Of a stretch of 64,000 nucleotides of DNA, positions 8,685 to 16,317 are shown one piece after another. The notes under the pieces are model-generated. The model worked only from the letters and a program-made list of their open reading frames with translations, did not search any database and had not been told where the DNA came from. The translations under genes and the position numbers were made by a program. Within the stretch, counting starts at the first letter, position 1. The number at the start of each line of letters is the position of its first letter. This DNA is from JAKPKF01 sp964536135 (lineage in GTDB: Bacteria > Patescibacteriota > Dojkabacteria > SC72). The DNA is taken from the NCBI GenBank assembly GCA_964536135.1, contig CAZHVM010000001.1, positions 46,639-110,638 of the forward strand. The letters are read 5' to 3'.

Positions 8685-9398
8685 ATGTCTACACTATTAC
8701 CTGTCATTTTTGCGATTCTTTCAATTCTAGGTAGCTTGTTAGTTGTAGGAGGTGTTGTTTACGCGATAATATTTTTTACCAAGAAGAAAAAAGATGAAAA
8801 ATTCTCTCTTTCTGTAGACTTACTCCTAAAAATTTATCTTTATGTTATATCCATAGCAACACTCGCTATCGCTGTTATAGGAGGGACAATGCTTTTAAGA
8901 GCAGGCTCTTCCTACGCTTTTGGAATACCCTTTGCCTATGAGACATACAAACCAAACGAACTAATGGATATTGAGGTTAAAGAACCAAACGCCAATACTC
9001 CAGAATGTTACGAGGGAGAGAAAACACAGATTAATGGACAGACTGTTTGTTTTGATAACGAGAAAGTTAAGCAAGAATTAATAAATGGAGGAACTATTTT
9101 CTTCTCAATGGTAATTCTTTTCACCATACATATGATTGGGATTAAGATGATAGAAAAGAAGAATGTTACAGAGTGGTTAAAAAAAACTTATACCTTTTTA
9201 TCTTTAATTTTGTATAGCTTGGTAGGTATAGTAACAATACCTATAGCAATATATCAACTATCTACTCACCTACTCTACAGAACCGAAGATATTACTAAAT
9301 ACGAGGCTCCAGCAACTGCCATTGCAATACTGATACTTGTATTACCACTTTGGATCTATTATTTATTAAAAACAACTAAGCTACGAAATAAGAATTAG
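8685..9398 (+). CDS. Multi-pass membrane protein of unknown function (possible DUF5671 relative)
   Basis: The 237 residues have about five hydrophobic helices (near 3-27, 45-70, 137-155, 167-190 and 206-227). A polar, probably extracytoplasmic loop (about 85-125) contains two cysteines that could form a disulfide (ECYEGEKTQINGQTVC). The start of the second helix (LLKIYLYVISIATLAIAVIGG) resembles DUF5671 proteins common in Patescibacteria; this is a tentative memory-based match. A TATATT box ends 5 bases before the ATG, again suggesting a leaderless message. It sits alone between tRNA genes, so context gives no function. Confidence 0.8.
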   Translation: MSTLLPVIFAILSILGSLLVVGGVVYAIIFFTKKKKDEKFSLSVDLLLKIYLYVISIATLAIAVIGGTMLLRAGSSYAFGIPFAYETYKPNELMDIEVKEPNANTPECYEGEKTQINGQTVCFDNEKVKQELINGGTIFFSMVILFTIHMIGIKMIEKKNVTEWLKKTYTFLSLILYSLVGIVTIPIAIYQLSTHLLYRTEDITKYEAPATAIAILILVLPLWIYYLLKTTKLRNKN

Positions 9399-9419
9399 AT
9401 ATTGTATAATTGCCCTGTT

Positions 9420-9496
9420 GCTGGATTAGCTCAGTTGGTTAGAGCACATTCATGGTAAGAATGAGGTCCTGAGTTCGACTCTCAGATCCAGCTCCA
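9420..9496 (+). tRNA. tRNA-Thr (anticodon GGU)
   Basis: Acceptor GCTGGAT pairs with ATCCAGC. The anticodon loop ATGGTAA gives GGU. CCA is encoded (9494-9496). A TATAAT box at 9405-9410 lies ten bases upstream. The gene ends on the base next to the stop codon of the convergent glycosidase gene, leaving no room for a separate terminator. Confidence 0.95.
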
Positions 9497-10705
9497 TTAT
9501 CTCTTCTCCCTGATTAAATCTCTGTAGAAATACCCGCTCTTTTTAATTTTTCTCTTTTTCGTTACTGGATCTACCTCAACTAATCCAAATTTGGGCCAAA
9601 AACCACTATCCCATTCGAAGTTATCTAACAAAGACCAATATGTATATCCCCTTATATCAACACCCTCACTCAACAACCTTTGTAGACAATCAACTGTTTC
9701 CTTTATCCACCATTGCCTATATTTGTCTTTCTCGTCTGCCAATCCATTCTCAGTGATTATTATCGGAATTTTGTATCTTCCGTATATCTCCAAAAGCAAA
9801 TCATATATAGAAGACGGCTTCATATACCAATTCATATCAGAAAACAATCCTTCTTTATGCTTCATAAAAAGCAACTTAGGCTCTAAGTGCATATAATAAT
9901 TAATACCCAGGAAATCTACGTACTCCCTTACCTTATCTAAATAGGAATAAATCATATATCTCTTAAACAACTTGATGAAAGGTTTGAATAAGAAAACATC
10001 GCTTTTTAGATAGAAACAATTCTTTGCAATGGAGATCTGGTACTCTGGATTCTTTGCTTTTAGTAATTCGTACGCTTTTTTATGTATCTCTACAAAGGTG
10101 TGCAGGAAAAGTTTGTTAAATTTAAAAAAACTATATTTCTGAGGGGGCCATTTGCCAATTAAATGTGATGCCGCAAATGATTCTGGTTCATTTACTGTAA
10201 TCCAGTATTTAACATACTTCCCAAGTTTATCAGAAACATAATCTACATATTTAAGATATCTCTCAACAAATACCTTGGAAAGCACCCCACCCTTCTTCTC
10301 CAACCATACAGGTATAGTCCAATGCCAAAGTGTTAACATAGGTTCAATACCGTTTTTCTTTAATTCTTCTAGGATATTAATATAGTATGAAATTCCTTCT
10401 TCACTGAAGTTATCCTCAGAGGGTTCCATCCTTGACCATTCCACTGAGAATCTGTATATGTTTAACCCCATCTCCTTTAAAGATGCTATATCCCCTCTCC
10501 AATGGTTGAAACTATCGCAGGAAAGATATGAGTTTGATTCAAAATTCTCTTTTGTAAGACCTTTTCTTTTACTTTTTTTTAATAAATGTTCCGACTTCTT
10601 CTCCTCCCATTCTGTCCAGTTATTCTCTAAACCGCCCTCTATCTGATGACTTGCAGTAGCAGCTCCCCACAGAAAATCTTTCGGAAAAGTTTTTGAATTA
10701 TTCAT
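9497..10705 (-). CDS. Glycoside hydrolase family 1 (beta-glucosidase-like)
   Basis: Retaining beta-glycosidase that would split terminal beta-linked sugars from oligosaccharides. The 402-residue product has the GH1 N-terminal signature FLWGAATASHQIEG, the acid/base glutamate in TVNEPE (near 171), the nucleophile in ITENG (near 317), and the C-terminal aglycone-site stretch SLLDNFEWDSGFWPKFGL. No signal peptide is visible, so it is likely cytoplasmic. The start at 10705 (MNNSKTFPKDFLWG) is preferred over 10738 because it matches the family N-terminus and follows a TATACT box by eight bases. No sugar transporter is adjacent. Confidence 0.93.
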   Translation of the reverse strand: MNNSKTFPKDFLWGAATASHQIEGGLENNWTEWEEKKSEHLLKKSKRKGLTKENFESNSYLSCDSFNHWRGDIASLKEMGLNIYRFSVEWSRMEPSEDNFSEEGISYYINILEELKKNGIEPMLTLWHWTIPVWLEKKGGVLSKVFVERYLKYVDYVSDKLGKYVKYWITVNEPESFAASHLIGKWPPQKYSFFKFNKLFLHTFVEIHKKAYELLKAKNPEYQISIAKNCFYLKSDVFLFKPFIKLFKRYMIYSYLDKVREYVDFLGINYYMHLEPKLLFMKHKEGLFSDMNWYMKPSSIYDLLLEIYGRYKIPIIITENGLADEKDKYRQWWIKETVDCLQRLLSEGVDIRGYTYWSLLDNFEWDSGFWPKFGLVEVDPVTKKRKIKKSGYFYRDLIREKR

Positions 10706-10733
10706 ATACAAGAAGTATACAATATATTTCTCT

Positions 10734-10775
10734 ACCAAGGGGTATATATGTTAAACATTTCATACACCCCTTGGT
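10734..10775. promoter_or_regulatory. Inverted repeat upstream of the GH1 gene
   Basis: ACCAAGGGGT (10734-10743) and ACCCCTTGGT (10766-10775) are perfect 10-base arms with a 22-base loop, and further pairing (TTCTCT with AGAGAA) follows outside. It lies just upstream of the glycosidase -10 box (10714-10719). No T-run follows on either strand, so an operator or regulatory hairpin is more likely than a terminator. Confidence 0.5.
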
Positions 10776-10790
10776 GCTACAGAGAAAAGG

Positions 10791-11000
10791 TCAATCATTT
10801 CCTATTCCAGTAAACAACTCTCTCCAGAAAGACTCCCTACGCATTTTTCTTACTTCTCTTTCTGCCCATCCTTCTTCTTTTTTTCTCTTTTGGCTTTCAA
10901 AAAAATCAATAACAGAACATACTGCCAAAGCTATTGAGAAAAGGATTACAAAACAAAACGCTAAAACTAGATCTATGAAAGAATTCCATGCCTTTCCCAT
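10791..11000 (-). CDS. Small single-pass membrane protein, unknown function
   Basis: The 69-residue product has one membrane helix (about residues 10-31) followed by a highly charged tail (ESQKRKKEEGWAEREVRKMRRES). A purine-rich ribosome site (GGGAGAGGG) precedes the ATG, which supports it being translated. It resembles no family I recognise. It lies upstream of the GH1 gene on the same strand, but an inverted repeat separates them. Confidence 0.55.
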   Translation of the reverse strand: MGKAWNSFIDLVLAFCFVILFSIALAVCSVIDFFESQKRKKEEGWAEREVRKMRRESFWRELFTGIGND

Positions 11001-11060
11001 TTCCCTCTCCCTTCTATTTTCTCTGTATAAAAAGAGCTAGATTTCATTATATCAAACTAT

Positions 11061-11089
11061 TTGACCTTACCCATAATTTCCCATATAAT
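11061..11089 (+). promoter_or_regulatory. Promoter of the rpmG-tRNA-Trp-secE-nusG-rplKA run
   Basis: TTGACC (11061-11066), a 17-base spacer and TATAAT (11084-11089) form a near-consensus housekeeping promoter. It leaves a leader of about 45 bases before rpmG, which has GAGGG just before its ATG. Confidence 0.85.
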
Positions 11090-11139
11090 ACGCAGTATAT
11101 TTCCCAATATAGCATTTTTAATTTTGATTTCCGAGGGAT

Positions 11140-11304
11140 ATGGCAAAAGTAAAAAGAGATATCATAGCTTTGAAATGTACAGTCTGTAACGAAAAAAACT
11201 ATACAGATTACAAAACTAAGAATATTAAGGAAAAAATTGAATTAAAAAAGTATTGCTCTAAGTGCCAAAAGCACACAAGCCATAAAGAAACTAAGGTTAA
11301 ATAA
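11140..11304 (+). CDS. rpmG: 50S ribosomal protein L33 (zinc-ribbon form)
   Basis: A 54-residue ribosomal protein beginning MAKVKRDIIALKCTVC. It has two CxxC pairs (CTVC near residues 13-16 and CSKC near 38-41), marking the zinc-binding L33 type. Its place before tRNA-Trp, secE and nusG is the classical bacterial arrangement. The ORF is short but well supported by family match and by GAGGG before the start. Confidence 0.95.
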   Translation: MAKVKRDIIALKCTVCNEKNYTDYKTKNIKEKIELKKYCSKCQKHTSHKETKVK

Positions 11305-11323
11305 TAGCTCTTTTAACTAACTA

Positions 11324-11400
11324 GGGCCCATAGTTTCAATTGGTTAAAACCGCGGTCTCCAAAACCGCTATTCCCTGTTCGAATCAGGGTGGGCCTGCCA
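11324..11400 (+). tRNA. tRNA-Trp (anticodon CCA)
   Basis: Acceptor GGGCCCA pairs with TGGGCCT (first pair G-U). The anticodon loop CTCCAAA gives CCA. Discriminator G and an encoded CCA end at 11400. It lies between rpmG and secE, as in many bacteria, and is presumably processed out of the operon transcript. Confidence 0.95.
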
Positions 11401-11413
11401 AAGTATAAACAAA

Positions 11414-11587
11414 ATGAAAATATTAAAGAATATATTAACAGAACTAAAGAAAAGTAAGTGGCCAAAAGGCAAAGAATTGCTGGTTCTTTCAATATATGCT
11501 CTAGTATTATGTGGTATAATCACCGCTATTATATTAGGCCTAGATCTTGTGTTCTACAAGGCTAGAGAGTGGTTCCTTAATCTTTAA
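11414..11587 (+). CDS. secE: Preprotein translocase subunit SecE
   Basis: Single-span clamp subunit of the SecYEG channel. The 57-residue protein has the amphipathic helix with the SecE hallmark KKSKWPKGKE (about residues 13-22) followed by one membrane helix (about 25-47). It is the minimal form with a single membrane span. The order secE, nusG, rplK, rplA confirms the call. It ends 10 bases before nusG. Confidence 0.94.
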   Translation: MKILKNILTELKKSKWPKGKELLVLSIYALVLCGIITAIILGLDLVFYKAREWFLNL

Positions 11588-11597
11588 TTAAGAAAAA

Positions 11598-12155
11598 ATG
11601 GCTAAAGAAGAAGTTAAAACAAAAGAGAATCCAAATGCAAAGTGGTATGTCCTAAATATTAGGACTGGATACGAGAATAGTATTCAAAAAGAACTCAAAC
11701 AGAGGATTGAAGCTACAGGTATGGAAGACAAGATTGTAGATATCCTAATCCCTGTACAGAAGAAAATCTTTGTTAAAAAAGGTAAACAGGATGTAAAAGA
11801 GGAGAAGATATTCCCTGGATATGTCCTCATAAAGATGGAACTAGACAACAGAACATGGGATTTGGTTAAGAATACAGAGGGTGTAAGAGGTTTCGTTAAG
11901 ACAGATAGATACCCAAGACCCCTACCAGATTCAGAGGTAAGAGCAATTACAAAGTTCATGGAAGTAGAACAGCCTTCATTCCAGAATTCATTCAGCGTTG
12001 GAGAAGCAGTAAAGATTGTTGATGGTGCATTCGCAGATTTCATTGGAAGTGTTCAGGACGTAGATACTGAAAAGGGTAAGATAAAAGTCCTCATATCTTT
12101 CCTTGGAAGAGAAGCTCCTGTTGAATTAGACCTAACACAAGTAAGTAAACTTTAG
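11598..12155 (+). CDS. nusG: Transcription termination/antitermination protein NusG
   Basis: Binds RNA polymerase and couples it to Rho or to the ribosome. The 185 residues contain the NGN domain (KWYVLNIRTGYEN, FPGYVLIKMELDNRTWDLVKNTEGVRGFV) and a C-terminal KOW domain (about 130-180, VGEAVKIVDGAFADFIGSV). Length and domain order are standard. rho is also present in this window (54978-56243). Confidence 0.97.
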   Translation: MAKEEVKTKENPNAKWYVLNIRTGYENSIQKELKQRIEATGMEDKIVDILIPVQKKIFVKKGKQDVKEEKIFPGYVLIKMELDNRTWDLVKNTEGVRGFVKTDRYPRPLPDSEVRAITKFMEVEQPSFQNSFSVGEAVKIVDGAFADFIGSVQDVDTEKGKIKVLISFLGREAPVELDLTQVSKL

Positions 12156-12169
12156 TTAAATATATACAT

Positions 12170-12595
12170 ATGGCAAAAGAGATAAAAAAAATCATAAAGA
12201 TAACTATACCTGCAGGTGGTGCAACAATGGCTCCTCCAATAGGACCAACATTGGCTCCTTACGGTATAAACGCACAGGATTTCTGTGCTCAATTTAATGA
12301 GAAAACAAGAGAGAATAACGGTATTCTTACTCCAGTAATATTAACAATCTATGAGGACAGGACATTTGCATTTGAGCTTAAGACACCTCCTACATCAGAA
12401 TTAATCAGAAGAGAATTAAAACTTAAGGCTGGTTCTGCAAAGCCAAATCTAGAGAAGGTGGGAAAACTTTCTAAAGAACAAATAATGAAGATTGTAGAGG
12501 TAAAAATGCCAGATTTGAATACATCAGACCCAGAGCAAGCAGCAAAGATAATTACTGGTACTGCAAAACAAATGGGTGTAGAGGTAGAACTTTAA
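12170..12595 (+). CDS. rplK: 50S ribosomal protein L11
   Basis: Forms the GTPase-associated centre with 23S rRNA and L10/L12. The 141-residue product has the usual N-terminal domain (TIPAGGATMAPPIGPTLAPYGIN) and the C-terminal RNA-binding domain ending KIITGTAKQMGVEVEL. Length is typical. It is 14 bases after nusG and 19 bases before rplA. Confidence 0.97.
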   Translation: MAKEIKKIIKITIPAGGATMAPPIGPTLAPYGINAQDFCAQFNEKTRENNGILTPVILTIYEDRTFAFELKTPPTSELIRRELKLKAGSAKPNLEKVGKLSKEQIMKIVEVKMPDLNTSDPEQAAKIITGTAKQMGVEVEL

Positions 12596-12614
12596 TTATA
12601 CATATATAACCGCC

Positions 12615-13304
12615 ATGAAAAGAGGAAAGAAATATACAAAAAGTGTAAAAGGTCTAGACAAGAGTATTGAATATACTTTAGTAGAGGGAATTAAAAAAGT
12701 TAAAGCACTCTCCTACACTAGCTTTACTGGTACACTAGAAATGCATGTAGATATTAAAATCCCAAAGGACAGAGATCCTAAATCCATAAAGGGTGCTGTT
12801 TCTCTTCCACATTCTTCTGTTAAAAAGGAAGTAAAAATCGCAGTATTCTGTACTCCAGATAAGGATGCTCTGGCTTCAAAGGCTGGTGCGGATATTGTTG
12901 GACTCGACAACCTAGTAAAAGATATTAAGTCTGGAAAGATAGAATTTGACGTAGCAATTGCTACTCCAGATGTAATGGCAAAGATTGCAATTTTAGGTAA
13001 AGAGCTTGGTCCTAAAGGATTAATGCCAAATCCTAAGAATGGGACAGTTACAAATGACTTAGAAGGTGCAATTGGTGAATACAAGAAAGGTAAGCAGACA
13101 TTCGCATGTGATGATTCCGGAGTTATACATCTTAATGTAGGTAAACTAGATCTTGAGGATGAGAAATTGATAGAGAATATCCATACAGCAGTGCTAGCAT
13201 TGGAAGAGATATTCGGGAAATCATATGAGCAGATTGCAGATAGGATGCATATGGCACCAACAATGGGAGCTAGTGTTAAGATATCTTATAGTAAGCCAGA
13301 ATAA
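12615..13304 (+). CDS. rplA: 50S ribosomal protein L1
   Basis: L1-stalk protein involved in release of deacylated tRNA. The 229 residues match L1 throughout (KGLDKSIEYTLVEGIKKVK, ATPDVMAKIAILGKELGPKGLMPNPKNGTVT). L1 is absent in some Patescibacteria lineages, so its presence here is informative. An intrinsic terminator follows at 13325. In most bacteria rplJ would come next; here about 1.2 kb intervenes. Confidence 0.97.
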   Translation: MKRGKKYTKSVKGLDKSIEYTLVEGIKKVKALSYTSFTGTLEMHVDIKIPKDRDPKSIKGAVSLPHSSVKKEVKIAVFCTPDKDALASKAGADIVGLDNLVKDIKSGKIEFDVAIATPDVMAKIAILGKELGPKGLMPNPKNGTVTNDLEGAIGEYKKGKQTFACDDSGVIHLNVGKLDLEDEKLIENIHTAVLALEEIFGKSYEQIADRMHMAPTMGASVKISYSKPE

Positions 13305-13324
13305 CCTTATTACATTGTAATTAG

Positions 13325-13349
13325 AAAGACCTCGCAAGAGGTCTTTTTT
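13325..13349 (+). terminator. Intrinsic terminator after rplA
   Basis: AAAGACCTC and GAGGTCTTT form a 9-bp stem with a GCAA loop, followed by a T-run. It closes the rpmG to rplA transcription unit. Confidence 0.92.
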
Positions 13350-13362
13350 GTTATATATACTC

Positions 13363-13391
13363 TTTACATTATATACTCTATGGGATAGAAT
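13363..13391 (+). promoter_or_regulatory. Promoter of the unknown gene at 13424
   Basis: TTTACA (13363-13368), a 17-base spacer and TAGAAT (13386-13391). It gives this gene its own transcription start directly after the rplA terminator. Confidence 0.6.
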
Positions 13392-13423
13392 ATATCTCGT
13401 TGCTCTTTAGGGATTAAAAAACA

Positions 13424-13798
13424 ATGAAGGGGTTAATAGAGATGAAATCACGGGAAGGAACACTCTTAAAGATAGAAGCAAGAACTTTGTTTGTTAAGGG
13501 AGATTATCAGGATCTACTTGTCGTACAGGATGAGAATGATAAATTAATTCTCTATTTCGAGACTATTGGCCTTGAAATCCGGTGCGAAAGTAAGAGTAAA
13601 AATTTCTCCCGCTATGTAGTATATGAGAAAGGTGATCCAAGTTTCTCGTTCAATGGCAAACCCTTTGAGCTGGTCGGGTATGACACCTTGGGAAACAATT
13701 CTCTTGTCTTAAAGACTAGACTTCTGGACTATAAGTTCGCCTTTAAGATTGATACAAAAAACAAGAGACTTCTAAGTGTCGACATACTAATCAGCTAA
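13424..13798 (+). CDS. Unknown soluble protein of 124 residues
   Basis: I do not recognise the family. The product has no membrane helix or signal peptide. It alternates short hydrophobic and charged strands, giving a probable all-beta fold (for example DLLVVQDENDKLILYFETIGLEI and NNSLVLKTRLLDYKFAFKI). Two starts are possible: 13424, or 13442 (MKSREG), which has AAGGGG about ten bases upstream. It interrupts the usual rplA-rplJ linkage, has its own promoter, and is followed by strong inverted repeats and another unknown gene. The insert may be of foreign origin; this is inferred from synteny only. Confidence 0.65.
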   Translation: MKGLIEMKSREGTLLKIEARTLFVKGDYQDLLVVQDENDKLILYFETIGLEIRCESKSKNFSRYVVYEKGDPSFSFNGKPFELVGYDTLGNNSLVLKTRLLDYKFAFKIDTKNKRLLSVDILIS

Positions 13799-13829
13799 AA
13801 ACAATCCACCCTAAAGAAAGACAGAGAGC

Positions 13830-13901
13830 GAGCTAATAGTAGCTTGATAGGTGACTTAAGGGCCCATCAGGCTTTTATTTTAATAAATCATCTATTAGCT
13901 C
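13830..13901 (+). other. Nested inverted repeat, possible structured RNA
   Basis: Outer arms GAGCTAATAG (13830-13839) and CTATTAGCTC (13892-13901) are perfectly complementary. Inner arms AGCTTGAT (13841-13848) and ATCAGGCT (13866-13873) pair with one wobble. The element lies in the 230-base gap between two unknown genes. It could be a leader structure of the gene at 14031, a small RNA, or a transposon-like remnant. No known class was matched. Confidence 0.5.
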
Positions 13902-14030
13902 CTCTCAGCACCATCCCATTAACATATTTACAAACTATCTCCTATAGTATAAAATGTCTAGGCAACAAGCTTACCCAGCTTATTGCTCTTAAAAAACAAA
14001 CTGAAACACAATCCCTTAAGGAGGGAACAA

Positions 14031-14312
14031 ATGCTTCAAATCCCTGACCGTAATCACAATCGTAAGAAAAAACATATCGAGGATTGTTCAATTCCCCAGC
14101 ATGTTAGAAAGCTCATGTCTGACAACGGACTTACCTTCCCTGGAAATGGAAAAGTTTCTATCTTTCCCAGTGGGAAGAATTCGATTACAGTCACCATCGA
14201 AAATTTTGACGCAAAAGGGAAGTGCAAAAAGCCGTTTATTAAGGAGATAAATAAGAAATTAAACAAACCTGTCTACCTTAAATTTAAAGATGGCCATTGC
14301 ACAAATTGTTAA
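14031..14312 (+). CDS. Unknown small basic protein (93 residues)
   Basis: The start at 14031 is fixed by a perfect Shine-Dalgarno AAGGAGG (14018-14024), rare in this window; a longer frame begins at 13983. The product is basic at the N-terminus (RNHNRKKKHIEDC). It ends KFKDGHCTNC and has one more cysteine in KGKCKK, so metal binding or a disulfide is possible. I recognise no family. It is followed by a large hairpin and then the rplJ promoter. The strong ribosome site contrasts with the neighbouring leaderless-type genes and fits a recently acquired gene. Confidence 0.65.
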   Translation: MLQIPDRNHNRKKKHIEDCSIPQHVRKLMSDNGLTFPGNGKVSIFPSGKNSITVTIENFDAKGKCKKPFIKEINKKLNKPVYLKFKDGHCTNC

Positions 14313-14348
14313 TTAGCCTTTGCATTGGGTAGCTTGTTGAAACAGGAT

Positions 14349-14420
14349 GGTGGATCTAAGAGATTCTAAAGAAGCTGAGCTCTGCGCAGAGTTTCTTTTA
14401 ATCGTTTTCTTAGGTCCACC
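14349..14420. other. Large hairpin upstream of the rplJ promoter
   Basis: Twelve bases (14349-14360, GGTGGATCTAAG) pair with 14409-14420 (one G-U). Inside, AAAGAA pairs with TTCTTT around a self-complementary CTCTGCGCAGAG. No T-run follows on the plus strand, so it is not a standard terminator. It may be a 3' structure of the upstream gene, a rho-independent processing site, or an end of an inserted element. Confidence 0.5.
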
Positions 14421-14430
14421 TGCAATTCCC

Positions 14431-14459
14431 TTGACCATCCCCTATCCTCCTGATATAAT
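14431..14459 (+). promoter_or_regulatory. rplJ-rplL promoter
   Basis: TTGACC (14431-14436), exactly 17 bases, then TATAAT (14454-14459). It is one of the best promoters in the window. It leaves a leader of about 80 bases containing the kink-turn-like element. Confidence 0.88.
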
Positions 14460-14471
14460 CCACCTAGTATT

Positions 14472-14512
14472 AACCAAAGAAACAAGGTACAAAGATAAAT
14501 CCTTGCGAGGTT
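14472..14512 (+). promoter_or_regulatory. Candidate L10 autoregulatory leader (kink-turn-like)
   Basis: In the rplJ leader, AACC (14472-14475) pairs with GGTT (14509-14512) and CAAGG (14483-14487) with CCTTG (14501-14505). The internal loop between them has AAAGA on the 5' side and GA on the 3' side. This can form a three-base bulge plus tandem sheared G-A pairs, the signature of a kink-turn. L10 is known to bind a kink-turn in its own mRNA leader to repress translation. The match is structural inference. Confidence 0.5.
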
Positions 14513-14544
14513 AAAATATACATTCAATTAAAAAATATATAACT

Positions 14545-15066
14545 ATGTCTAAATCTCGTTCACAGAAGACAGAGCTACTTGAGAAATACAAAGAAGTACT
14601 TAAAAGTAAGGAAGGATATTTCTTAATTAACTCCGACAAAGCAGACACACTAACAACAACCGGACTCAAAATTCAGTTAAAAGGTGTTGGAGCAAACCTA
14701 GCAATTGTTAAAAACAGTATATTTAAGGTAGCTCTTCAAGAAACAGAACAACCTTTAAATACACAAAACTTTGATGGACCTACAGCAATCATATACTTCG
14801 ATGAAGATCCTACAGCTCCTGCAAAATTAATAAAAGAGATACAGAAGAAAACACAACTTTTCGATGCAAGAGGTGGAGTATATGAAGGAGAATTCTTAAC
14901 AGCAGAGAAAGTAATGCAGTTAGCTGAAATACCTTCTAGAGAAGTATTACTTGGTAAATTACTTGGAACTATGTCAGCACCAGTATCTGGATTTATGAAT
15001 GCGCTAACAGGAAATGTAAGAGGATTAACTATGGTTCTAAAGGGCATCTCTGAAAAGAGTGCTTAA
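14545..15066 (+). CDS. rplJ: 50S ribosomal protein L10
   Basis: Base of the ribosomal stalk that holds L7/L12 dimers. The 173-residue protein has the L10 N-terminal domain (KYKEVLKSKEGYFLINSDKADTLTTTGLK) and the typical GLTMVLKGISEKSA C-terminal helix that binds L12. Length is usual. It is preceded by its own promoter and leader and followed 39 bases later by rplL. Confidence 0.96.
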   Translation: MSKSRSQKTELLEKYKEVLKSKEGYFLINSDKADTLTTTGLKIQLKGVGANLAIVKNSIFKVALQETEQPLNTQNFDGPTAIIYFDEDPTAPAKLIKEIQKKTQLFDARGGVYEGEFLTAEKVMQLAEIPSREVLLGKLLGTMSAPVSGFMNALTGNVRGLTMVLKGISEKSA

Positions 15067-15105
15067 CCGAACATTATTTAGTATTTAATTTAAACATATA
15101 TAACC

Positions 15106-15510
15106 ATGGCAGACGAAAATACAAAGCTTCCAGAGCTATCTGAGAACTCTAAGAAAGTACTAGCGATAGTAGAGAAGATGACTGTATTGGAACTTGCAGA
15201 CCTTGTAAAGGTTATGGAGGATAAATTTGGAGTAAGCGCAGCAGCTCCTGTTGCAGTAGCAGCAGCTCCAGTTGAAGCAGCAGCTCCAGAAGAAGAGAAA
15301 ACAATCTTCAACATCGTCCTTAAAGAAGCAGGTGCAAACAAGATTGGAGTTATCAAGGTAGTAAGAGAGATAACTGAGCTTGGATTAAAAGAAGCTAAAG
15401 ATCTTGTAGATACAGCTCCTCAGACAGTAAAAGAGGGAGTTAAAAAAGAGGATGCAGAAGCATACAAGGCTAAATTCGAAGAAGCAGGTGCTACAGTAGA
15501 ATTAGCATAA
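15106..15510 (+). CDS. rplL: 50S ribosomal protein L7/L12
   Basis: Stalk protein that recruits translation factors. The 134 residues have the N-terminal dimerisation helices, an alanine-rich hinge (about 44-66), and the conserved C-terminal domain ([27 protein letters not shown]). An intrinsic terminator follows at once. Confidence 0.97.
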   Translation: MADENTKLPELSENSKKVLAIVEKMTVLELADLVKVMEDKFGVSAAAPVAVAAAPVEAAAPEEEKTIFNIVLKEAGANKIGVIKVVREITELGLKEAKDLVDTAPQTVKEGVKKEDAEAYKAKFEEAGATVELA

Positions 15511-15535
15511 CTATATATTTAAGAATATATAACAG

Positions 15536-15560
15536 AGGAGCCACGAAAGTGGCTCTTTTT
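15536..15560 (+). terminator. Intrinsic terminator after rplL
   Basis: GAGCCAC and GTGGCTC form a 7-bp stem with a GAAA loop, followed by five T. It separates the ribosomal unit from the ATP-grasp operon. Confidence 0.92.
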
Positions 15561-15577
15561 GTTATCATTAATTCCCA

Positions 15578-15607
15578 TCGACAAAGCAATATCCAAAGAA
15601 GTATAAT
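15578..15607 (+). promoter_or_regulatory. Probable promoter of the ATP-grasp operon
   Basis: TATAAT at 15602-15607, with a weak TCGACA (15578-15583) 18 bases upstream. It leaves about 35 bases of leader before the first ATG at 15649. No other good promoter was seen inside the operon. Confidence 0.55.
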
Positions 15608-15648
15608 TATACTGAATCTGCCAATATATTAATTTATCAATATATCTA

Positions 15649-16317
15649 ATGGACTACACACCTTTTACTAAATGGGTATTGGACAATGGACTTTCGGAAA
15701 GAACATTGGAACTACTCGTAGGAATAGCAATAGTTGCTACAATTGTAAGTCTAGCAAGATACCTTTTTGGATCTAAATCATTTGGAATATACGCGCCAGT
15801 AATTCTGGCTGTAGCATTTACATATACTGGACTTAGATACGGGCTAATCATTACTGCCGTTGTTATTGCATCATCCCTACTCTCTCACCTCATACTAAGT
15901 AAAATTAGAATGCATTATATATCTAGAATTGCAATTAATTACTGCATTATAATAATGTCACTACTCGTTTTCTTCGTAGTAGTAAAAAAATATAACTTAG
16001 GGCTACCAAACATGTCTTTAATACAACCGCTAGCAATAATTTCCATAATTGGACTCTCCGATTTCTTTGTTAAACAACAAATTAAAAAAGGCTTAAAAAA
16101 CTCCATCCTCGTACTCGCAAGCACACTCATCATAGCCTCTTTGGGTTGGTTCATCATAACAAGGGAAACTATTTCAGCCTTCATGATTAACAACCTCTGG
16201 ATAATCCCTGCCTTAATTGTCGTTAATATATTAATCGGACAATTTTCTGGCCTTAGATTTAAAGACCTTTTGAGATTTAGAACCATTATCCAAGATAAAG
16301 AAAATGTTAAAAAGTAA
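15649..16317 (+). CDS. Multi-pass (about 7 TM) membrane protein of ATP-grasp/transglutaminase-like loci
   Basis: The 222 residues give about seven membrane helices, starting near residue 21 (LLVGIAIVATIVSLARYLFG) and ending with a basic tail. The FGSKSFGIYAPVILAVAFTYTGLRYG stretch resembles the membrane domain usually fused to an inactive transglutaminase (Pfam 7TM_transglut). Such genes often sit beside an alpha-L-glutamate-ligase-like ATP-grasp and an aspartic-type protease, exactly the next gene here. The transglutaminase part is absent. It overlaps the next gene by 14 bases. Likely role: membrane anchor or transporter for the product of the ligases; this is inferred. Confidence 0.75.
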   Translation: MDYTPFTKWVLDNGLSERTLELLVGIAIVATIVSLARYLFGSKSFGIYAPVILAVAFTYTGLRYGLIITAVVIASSLLSHLILSKIRMHYISRIAINYCIIIMSLLVFFVVVKKYNLGLPNMSLIQPLAIISIIGLSDFFVKQQIKKGLKNSILVLASTLIIASLGWFIITRETISAFMINNLWIIPALIVVNILIGQFSGLRFKDLLRFRTIIQDKENVKK

